From contig NZ_URNN01000029.1 of assembly GCF_900549175.1 (NCBI RefSeq), forward strand, positions 1 to 27,547: 27,547 bases of DNA, read 5' to 3'. How positions within the stretch are numbered: the stretch's first letter is position 1; every line of letters begins with the position of its first letter. The DNA comes from an uncultured Prevotella sp. (GTDB lineage: Bacteria; Bacteroidota; Bacteroidia; Bacteroidales; Bacteroidaceae). The translations under genes were made by a program, and so were the position numbers. Positions 17,855-24,221 of this stretch are shown piece by piece. A model generated the notes under the pieces. It was given only the letters and a program-made list of their open reading frames with translations, made no database searches and was not told the origin of the DNA.

Positions 17855-19415
17855 TCTGCTTGGGTACTTTTATTTTTTCACCTTCTTTGAGTTTTTTTTC
17901 ACCATTCAACTTCTGCAATTTACCGACTGTGGTATGGAATTTTTTTGCAAGCCCATCGTATGTGTCTCCTTTCTTGATTACATAGAAGTCGGAGTTGATT
18001 TCCTGCAATTCTGAATCTTGCTCAATACCTTTACCGGAATTACCATTGACAATAGGAGTCAAACCAGGATCGGAACCATTATCATTAGGCTTCTTTTCAC
18101 CGCTTCCTGCATTACCATCCGCATTGTCATTAGGTTCATTGCCGGTACTGGCAGGTTTACCTTTCGTAGTTTCATCAAAGATACTTTGAAGATCTGGGGC
18201 TTCTCTCTGATTTTTTTCTTTTGGAGAATCGTCCGAAACGCCATGACCGTCCCCGGAGGTTGTGCCAGATTCTACCTCCTCATTATCACCTGCTACAGTA
18301 TCCGTTGAATCTTTCTTGTTTTGTTGTTCCGTAGAATCTACAACGGCAGCTTTATCATCGTTTTCACCTGTTGGCTTATTGTCCCTAAAGCCAAACCACC
18401 AAACGGCACCGCCTATCAGACAGAGAAACAGGCAAGCCAATCCTATGTTCAGATACAGTTTCCTTTTCGAGGAAGTATCGTCATCAGAGCCACCACCTAT
18501 CACCGTTTTGACAAAATTGCCACTACCCGCGTTTTTCCCGCTGAGCCTTTTGTCATATTCTGCAAAAACAGCCGGGTCACACACCTTGCCACCTTGCAGA
18601 ATCTGGCACAAGCACAACGTTATATTGTCGGAGCCTTCGGCATCGCAAGCTGCCTTAATCAGCTCGTCGGCCAAATCGCCCATATTGTGTTCATTGGCTC
18701 TGATTACCGACTCCATCTCTACATCGCGTATCATTCCGCTAAGACCGTCGGTGCACAACAAGATTATATCGTTGTCGCAAACCTCGTATGGCCGCAGCAG
18801 CGACTCCGGCTTAGCCTTTGTCGAGCCGTCGCTCAAGCAACGGGTGATGATGTTGCTGTCAGGGAAGTCGAATGCTTCTTCACGGGTTATGGAACCTTTG
18901 TCCACCAGCCCCTGCACATAAGAGTGATCCTTGGAAATCTGATGGAGGCCGGCTTGAGGATTGTACACATAAGCACGGCTGTCGCCACACCATGATACAT
19001 ACAACTTGCCGTCCAACAACCATCCTATGACAATCGTGGTGCCCATGCCTTTGGTTTCAGGATTTGCCTTCGCCTCGGCCTTGATACGTGCATCGGCAGC
19101 CACAACCACATCGTTCATATATTTTTCGATGGTAAAACGTGTCTGAAGCACGTCGGGAGTGAGCCTGTCGGGGGAGAAATACTCCCGCACTGTCTCTATT
19201 GCCAATTCAGATGCAACCTCACCGGCATTCATTCCTCCCATTCCATCGGCAACAACAATAAGAGCTCCTTTGTCACCCAAGGAGCATATCTCATTGTTCA
19301 CCCATCGCATCTGCCCGCCGGACAAATCCGAAGATGCCTGAAAATTGTCCTCGTTGTTTGTCCTGACGAGGCCAACATCCGTTTTAGCAGCAAGTCTGAA
19401 TTTTATTGTATTCAT
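17835..19415 (-). CDS. PP2C-type Ser/Thr phosphatase with TM segment and C-terminal LysM
   Basis: A 526-residue protein. The PP2C domain (about 5-275) retains the metal-binding motifs TDVGLVRTNNEDN (12-24), VADGMGGMNAGE (55-66), CGDSRAY (143-149), TDGLSG (222-227) and GSDN (261-264), so it should be active. A TM helix spans about 320-342. A long acidic, low-complexity linker follows, then a LysM domain (about 475-519: FYVIKKGDTYDGLAKKF...LNGEKKLKEGEKIKV). LysM binds peptidoglycan, so the predicted layout is cytosolic phosphatase, periplasmic wall sensor. It starts by a 4-bp overlap (ATGA) with the preceding gene. It is the only visible phosphatase to oppose the three operon kinases. Confidence 0.95.
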   Translation of the reverse strand: MNTIKFRLAAKTDVGLVRTNNEDNFQASSDLSGGQMRWVNNEICSLGDKGALIVVADGMGGMNAGEVASELAIETVREYFSPDRLTPDVLQTRFTIEKYMNDVVVAADARIKAEAKANPETKGMGTTIVIGWLLDGKLYVSWCGDSRAYVYNPQAGLHQISKDHSYVQGLVDKGSITREEAFDFPDSNIITRCLSDGSTKAKPESLLRPYEVCDNDIILLCTDGLSGMIRDVEMESVIRANEHNMGDLADELIKAACDAEGSDNITLCLCQILQGGKVCDPAVFAEYDKRLSGKNAGSGNFVKTVIGGGSDDDTSSKRKLYLNIGLACLFLCLIGGAVWWFGFRDNKPTGENDDKAAVVDSTEQQNKKDSTDTVAGDNEEVESGTTSGDGHGVSDDSPKEKNQREAPDLQSIFDETTKGKPASTGNEPNDNADGNAGSGEKKPNDNGSDPGLTPIVNGNSGKGIEQDSELQEINSDFYVIKKGDTYDGLAKKFHTTVGKLQKLNGEKKLKEGEKIKVPKQNDHGNK

Positions 19416-20290
19416 CTCTTCTTTTTCTTTTTAGATTTAGATTTCTTATCAGTAAGCGGAGTCAATGTGTCATCAGTCCCGTCTGTACCTTCTTCCACCA
19501 CCGGAGCCTTGGACTCTTCCTGTGCCGGCCGGCTTTCGAATGTATTGTCGCCGATAGGTGCAACAAACCAGATTCTATTATCCTTAAACAGGAAACCGGT
19601 AAGTGAGAAATCAACGACACCAACACTTATCGCTTTGGCCGTCACATAAATTCCGCCCAGATATTCTGATTTAGAATCAGGACATTCAACAATAGCCCTT
19701 GGCTTTTTCCAAAAATCTATAGCTTTCTTCACCACTGAATAAGAATAGTTTTCATTGTCAGAACCATTGTTGTCAGCCTTTATCCAAACAATCCAATTAA
19801 GTCCTGTAGAATCGGCCGAGAAAGACAGACCGTCAGATTTCTCGGCAGGCTCTATGCTTACCAAAGCACTGTCGGAGACGAAGATACGCTTACCGTCGAC
19901 AGGTAATTTCTGACAAGACGAGCCGGAGATGCTCTTCACAACCAATGTATCATTCAACACCGGTTTGTATTTCTTGTCGTTGCGATACTTGTCGAACTGC
20001 GGGTCATTTGCCCACGGCTTCAAGATGGAAGAATCCATGATGAACCCGTTGCCGCCCTTACAGGCGAGTGTCTTTTGCAAGTTGAAATATGGTTTTCCTC
20101 CTCGACCGTATTTCTGGCCGGTCTCCTGATTCTCTATATAATACGTTGACTCAACTACAAACATAGCTTCCTTGACAGCCTCTTCAACGAGTGCTTCGGA
20201 ACCTATCCGTATATTTAGCAACTGGGCATTTATATCATTGGTATAAAATGCAAGAGTCAAAAAACAGACTAATATAAGTTTCTTTGTCAT
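19412..20290 (-). CDS. Secreted protein of unknown function with lysine-rich tail
   Basis: A 292-residue protein with a signal peptide (about 1-22, ends NDINAQ). The body contains a region of mixed alpha/beta character (LVEEAVKEAMFVVESTYYIENQETGQKYGRG, shown here only in part) with no catalytic motif I recognise. The C-terminus is an acidic linker (EEGTDGTDDTLTPL) and then a basic tail DKKSKSKKKKKR. The tail could bind anionic envelope polymers or nucleic acid; this is a guess. The stop overlaps the PP2C start by 4 bp, and the gene lies 23 bp after the FHA-protease gene, so it is firmly in the operon. Confidence 0.7.
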   Translation of the reverse strand: MTKKLILVCFLTLAFYTNDINAQLLNIRIGSEALVEEAVKEAMFVVESTYYIENQETGQKYGRGGKPYFNLQKTLACKGGNGFIMDSSILKPWANDPQFDKYRNDKKYKPVLNDTLVVKSISGSSCQKLPVDGKRIFVSDSALVSIEPAEKSDGLSFSADSTGLNWIVWIKADNNGSDNENYSYSVVKKAIDFWKKPRAIVECPDSKSEYLGGIYVTAKAISVGVVDFSLTGFLFKDNRIWFVAPIGDNTFESRPAQEESKAPVVEEGTDGTDDTLTPLTDKKSKSKKKKKR

Positions 20291-20313
20291 ATCTATATGT
20301 TTTATTGTATCGT

Positions 20314-21879
20314 TTAACGGGCATTAGCAATAGGAACGACTCTGTCTTTCCACTTCTTTTTTTTAGCCTCTTCTTCTGTCATTCTTCTTGTCTTTCCACT
20401 AAGCGGATTTGCACCGGTCAGAATACCAACAACAACAAGCTTACCATCAAACTTGGCAAATACTGGACCACCGGAATTTCCATGGTCGGTCTCGCTATTG
20501 GAGAGCAGTATGCAACCATCAACATCCAATCCCTCTCGAGCTACAGAAGACTCAGAGTTTATAGGGGTCACCTTGCTAAGGTCTTCCGCCCCCACACCTT
20601 GGGGGTAGCCAAGAATATTGAGATGAGTATTTATAGGCAATGAGGTCGATCTGGCATTATCAAAATCCAGTCCGCCTGATTTTCCTACATTTATTGTAGC
20701 CCAGTCATTCTGTGATGAGAATTTAGCCATTTTTATAGCATATTTCTGACCTTCAGCTTCAATAGTTCCAAACGTTTCCAAAGAATACCTCATCCTAAAA
20801 GGAGAAGCATCAGGAGCGAATGTTTTCTCTATCTTATGCCCCATGGGAGAAACAGCTAAGAATCGACAAGTCACAGCCTTAGGATTCTGAACCATAATCG
20901 CATTGAGCTGAAGGCTTGTCTCGTCATTTGTGTCAACAAAAAAGTATGGATTGACACAATGCTGGGCTGTTATCAACCTCCCGTCATTGAGAAGAAAGGC
21001 TGTTCCTGTTGCTCCTGTTATATATTTATCATTGACATATAAACCCATAAAACAGAAATATGTGTTTTTTGAAGCTTCTGACATATCGCCAGGGGTTGGA
21101 GACGGAGTCCCAATATTTTGGACTTTTTTCCACGCAGCGGCAGCCCTCGCATTGGCGGAGGCCACCTTTTGGGTCATGTCGGCAATTCGTACCTCGTAGT
21201 CTTTCAACTTCTTGTTGTTTGCCACCAATTCGTTTGCAAGCGAATCAGCTGTGGCCTTGTTGGCTTTGTTGGCATCAATCTGTTTAGCCAACATCTGTCC
21301 CTGCTCGGTAAGATCGCCACGCAAAGCGAAATTCCAATATCCAAGTGAACATAATGAAACTACCAGAATGACCGACAATGCCGCTATGGCATTCTTATAC
21401 GGGCGCAGTGCCTGCTGACGGAACAAGCTCAATCGGCGGGTCAAGCCGATTGACCCTACTGTAGATTTCTTTCCTGTCGGAGTGATAAAACCTATCTTAG
21501 GACCGTTGACGGCCAACTGTATCTCGTCACCGTTCTGCAGATACCATTCGTCCTTTACCGGACGGCCGTTGAGGAAGGTTGTATTGGTCTTCGACAGCTG
21601 TACGAGCTTCCACATGTCGCCATCCTTCATAATGGCGGCATGACGGCGCGAAACAGTCTTGAAACTCTCGTCGAAACGCACCTGACAATGCGAGTCGCGG
21701 CCCAATTCTACATTGTCGACAATTATCTCCTGCGACTCTCCTGCCCTATGGTATTTGCTTGAAACTTTATGTTCAAGAATATAATACTTTTTCCCACCGG
21801 GAGAAAAAATCGACCCCATTCCCGCTCCGATAGAGCCGGAAAAGGTCTGTTTGTATGTTTTTGTTGTTTGACTTCCCAT
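20314..21879 (-). CDS. FHA-TM-coiled coil-trypsin-like serine protease
   Basis: A 521-residue protein. The FHA domain (about 50-130) has GRD (60-62), SRRH (77-80) and TNTTFLNG (98-105), where the usual Asn-Gly is Asn-Thr. A TM helix spans about 164-182, then a charged coiled coil (about 190-250) and a trypsin-like domain (about 285-495). Its catalytic triad is visible: His307 in ITAQHC, Asp392 in NDWATI and Ser469 in DHGNSGGPVF. Predicted topology places FHA in the cytosol and the protease in the periplasm. This is the DegP/chymotrypsin fold without a PDZ domain. It lies between the kinase-FHA gene (23-bp gap) and the Lys-tailed secreted protein. Confidence 0.95.
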   Translation of the reverse strand: MGSQTTKTYKQTFSGSIGAGMGSIFSPGGKKYYILEHKVSSKYHRAGESQEIIVDNVELGRDSHCQVRFDESFKTVSRRHAAIMKDGDMWKLVQLSKTNTTFLNGRPVKDEWYLQNGDEIQLAVNGPKIGFITPTGKKSTVGSIGLTRRLSLFRQQALRPYKNAIAALSVILVVSLCSLGYWNFALRGDLTEQGQMLAKQIDANKANKATADSLANELVANNKKLKDYEVRIADMTQKVASANARAAAAWKKVQNIGTPSPTPGDMSEASKNTYFCFMGLYVNDKYITGATGTAFLLNDGRLITAQHCVNPYFFVDTNDETSLQLNAIMVQNPKAVTCRFLAVSPMGHKIEKTFAPDASPFRMRYSLETFGTIEAEGQKYAIKMAKFSSQNDWATINVGKSGGLDFDNARSTSLPINTHLNILGYPQGVGAEDLSKVTPINSESSVAREGLDVDGCILLSNSETDHGNSGGPVFAKFDGKLVVVGILTGANPLSGKTRRMTEEEAKKKKWKDRVVPIANAR

Positions 21880-21902
21880 GTTCTTTTCTGTTTTTATTAT
21901 TG

Positions 21903-23189
21903 TTAATAAGCTTCTGCCCTAAGTTTAGTATCACCGATTGATATAATGTCGCCGGGATTGAACACCATACCACCGACAGGCACTTCTTTCGAGTTTACGT
22001 ATGTCCCGTTTGTTGAGCGACGCCATCCGCCTGTGTCATATCTATCCCACTGACCGTCACGTATTATCCATGAGCCGATTTCGTAATCCAGCTCCAACGT
22101 GCAGTGCTTGCGGGAGATATAGCAACTGTCGTTTTCGGTGATGGCAATATCATTGTAGGTACCCTCGTCCTTACGGCCCATGCTAAGTATGGCCGAATCG
22201 CCGCGCAACATGTCATCAAGACGGTATATACGCCCGTAATCTTCTCCCTGCATGATACGCAGGAGCACACCATTGACAATCCTCGTCTGATAATCCTTTA
22301 TGTCTTCGTACACCACGTTGACCTGACGTCCGCGTGGCACAAGTTGAAGCACATCGTCGGCTGTCTGAAGACGGTGCTGATAGTTGGGCATTAGGCAGCC
22401 GTCTATCAACTCTATCCACTCGTTGCCGTAGTGCACCTTATAAAGCAGCTGCTTGTCCCACTCACCGTTTTTTCCCCGGCGCATATACTGCACGAGGTCA
22501 CGCTCCGATTCGAGCGGGCCGAAAGGCAAATCTCCTGTCAACAACTGGAACATCATCACGCCAAACGAGAAGATGTCGGTCGTGGGGAGTACGGTGGCCT
22601 CCTTGTTGGGTTTCAGCTGCTCGGGCGGCATATAAGCGTAGGTGCCAAAAATCTGTTTTGGTTTGCCCAAAATGTTACGTTCGGTCATACGCTTGTTTCT
22701 GTCACCGGAAATACCGAAGTCGGTCAGGGCAAAACTTCCGTCACTTTTTACAAGCACATTCTCAGGCTTCAAGTCCCTATGCACCTTACCTCTGGCATGC
22801 AGCGCCTTCAGGCCGAGCAGCACATGAGTGGCCGCTTTTGGCAAGTCGACATTCTCCCTACCTGCGAGAGAGAGCAGGTCGCCATTGGGACAAAACTCCA
22901 TCACGATATAGGGATTGCCCGCCACAAGGCCGTGAGACAATGAGTGCACCAGATAATTACTGTCAATGCGTCCCGTCTCAAACTCCATGTCGAAACGCAC
23001 AACCAAGGACTCACGTATCTCTGAAGGCACTTCCCATAATTTGAGCAGCTTCAGAGCGAAAGTGCCACCCTGAGAGTTCCGCACAGCATACACCTTGCCG
23101 AAAGAGCCCTCACCAAGTATCTTGGTCACCTGGTAGTGTCCGTCGACAATATCTCCTATTGAGAAACTACATCTCTGTGCGACTTCCAT
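21903..23189 (-). CDS. Soluble Hanks-type Ser/Thr kinase fused to FHA domain
   Basis: A 428-residue protein without a TM helix. The kinase domain (about 18-285) has GEGSFGKV (26-33), Lys47 in FALK, a canonical HRDLKPEN (137-144), DFG (157-159) and PPE (188-190), with many Thr/Ser in the activation loop (KRMTERN...FGTYAY). It is the only RD-type kinase of the three, so it is the best candidate for activation-loop autophosphorylation. The C-terminal FHA domain (about 305-425) is intact: GRK (338-340), SRKH (359-362) and STNGTYVN (392-399). The fusion suggests it binds its own phosphorylated residues or those of a partner. Second gene of the operon, 12 bp after the zinc-ribbon gene. Confidence 0.96.
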   Translation of the reverse strand: MEVAQRCSFSIGDIVDGHYQVTKILGEGSFGKVYAVRNSQGGTFALKLLKLWEVPSEIRESLVVRFDMEFETGRIDSNYLVHSLSHGLVAGNPYIVMEFCPNGDLLSLAGRENVDLPKAATHVLLGLKALHARGKVHRDLKPENVLVKSDGSFALTDFGISGDRNKRMTERNILGKPKQIFGTYAYMPPEQLKPNKEATVLPTTDIFSFGVMMFQLLTGDLPFGPLESERDLVQYMRRGKNGEWDKQLLYKVHYGNEWIELIDGCLMPNYQHRLQTADDVLQLVPRGRQVNVVYEDIKDYQTRIVNGVLLRIMQGEDYGRIYRLDDMLRGDSAILSMGRKDEGTYNDIAITENDSCYISRKHCTLELDYEIGSWIIRDGQWDRYDTGGWRRSTNGTYVNSKEVPVGGMVFNPGDIISIGDTKLRAEAY

Positions 23190-23201
23190 AATAATCCGTG
23201 A

Positions 23202-23978
23202 TTACTTATGAAATTCAAACAAGCGGTTGCCCAAGAGGATGATGTCGCCATCGTGCAATTCGATCTTCTGCGCTGCCTGAACGAATGTTGTCTTCTGGTC
23301 GCTCTTGTCCTCTATGTACCAATGTCCGTCGACATTGCTTATCACGGCCTGTGTCCTTGACGTTATCGAGGGATTGTTGGGCTCGGTGTTGTCGCGGTTG
23401 AGCACCACCTCTTTTCCTTCGTACTCCTGTTCGTTGAAGTCATGGCGCTCCTCCATCCGCTTCAATGGCTTGAGAATGAAGGTGGGATCGGCCGTCATAT
23501 TCATCATATACGGATTGACGGTGCCCCTGAAATTGTTCTTGGGAGCATCGGATGATGACGGCATACGCGTAGGACGAACCGGGTCACGGTATGGATCCTG
23601 AGGACGGTCCCAATCCTGCTGGCCACTCTGTTGCCGGCCACCCCACTGCGGACGTGCGCCATTAATCTGGAAATTACAGTTAGGACACTTCTCTGCTCCT
23701 ACACGAAGTGGATAACCACATTTTGGGCATTGTTTTAAAGGCTCACCTGCGTCCCCGCACCCTTGCTCAGAATATCCGGAATTTTGAGATGTATTTCCCT
23801 GTCCACCTCCGAAAACATCATCCTCACGAACGGTCTTGTTCAGAGGCCGGGAGGGCTGCGAATTATCAGAATACACAACATCATCCCTATCATCGTCATT
23901 CGGAGACAAAGGGGAGTGGCATTTCACACAAGTCGTTTCACCTGGCTTATTAGGCCAACCACAATTTTTACATCTCAT
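23202..23978 (-). CDS. Double zinc-ribbon protein with degenerate FHA domain
   Basis: A 258-residue protein, first in the operon. Zinc ribbon 1 uses Cys3, Cys6, Cys17 and Cys20 (CKNCG...CVKC); ribbon 2 uses Cys84, Cys87, Cys98 and Cys101 (CPKCGYP...CPNC). Disordered linkers hold two isolated threonines in basic/hydrophobic settings, LNKTVRED (about 46-53) and RGTVNPYM (151-158), which look like phosphoacceptor sites. The FHA domain (about 175-258) keeps the fold (DGHWYIEDKS, LHDGDIILLGNRLFEF) but the usual Gly-Arg is Asn-Arg, the SxxH histidine is Gln (SRTQ) and the Asn-Gly is lost. It may therefore be a phosphorylated adaptor rather than a reader. Cytosolic. Confidence 0.88.
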   Translation of the reverse strand: MRCKNCGWPNKPGETTCVKCHSPLSPNDDDRDDVVYSDNSQPSRPLNKTVREDDVFGGGQGNTSQNSGYSEQGCGDAGEPLKQCPKCGYPLRVGAEKCPNCNFQINGARPQWGGRQQSGQQDWDRPQDPYRDPVRPTRMPSSSDAPKNNFRGTVNPYMMNMTADPTFILKPLKRMEERHDFNEQEYEGKEVVLNRDNTEPNNPSITSRTQAVISNVDGHWYIEDKSDQKTTFVQAAQKIELHDGDIILLGNRLFEFHK

Positions 23979-24046
23979 TGCCTTATATCATTAAAGTTAG
24001 TTTATAATAATGTATTACGAACCCTGTTCAGATATACTTATCCTCT

Positions 24047-24076
24047 GCAAAGATACGAATATTTTCAGAATAGCAA
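24047..24076 (-). promoter_or_regulatory. Candidate promoter of the ten-gene kinase operon
   Basis: On the minus strand TATCTTTGC (24055 to 24047) is a perfect TAnnTTTG -7 element, with GTTG (TTG at 24076-24074) as a -33 element 18 nt upstream. The leader to the first ATG (23978) is about 60 nt. I noticed no other perfect -7 site between operon genes, most of which overlap or lie 3-23 bp apart. Confidence 0.65.
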
Positions 24077-24120
24077 CTTTTTTTCAAACATTTTTTCAAA
24101 TATCGCAATTATTTTGCCAC

Positions 24121-24170
24121 ACAACAGAAAAGTGGGGATACCCCGCGGTGTACCCCCACTTTTCTGTTGT
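24121..24170 (-). terminator. Long perfect hairpin downstream of the TonB-receptor-like gene
   Basis: ACAACAGAAAAGTGGGG (24121-24137) is perfectly complementary to 24154-24170, and three more pairs extend the stem past one mismatch, leaving the loop CCCGCGGT. It lies 52 bp after the receptor stop and about 45 bp upstream of the kinase-operon promoter -33, so it probably insulates the operon. A classical U-run is weak on the minus strand (GTGGCAAAATAA follows), so termination is inferred from position and stability. Confidence 0.65.
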
Positions 24171-24221
24171 ATTTACATATTGTCAAAACCCGTTTGTTCA
24201 GAGGCCTTAAAAAGAAAACAA

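Noticed and set aside
10357..23978. T6SS threonine-phosphorylation pathway or TerY-P module
   Set aside because: Kinase, PP2C and FHA domains are shared, but no Tss/Hcp/Vgr proteins and no vWA or TerD-like proteins are encoded in the window.
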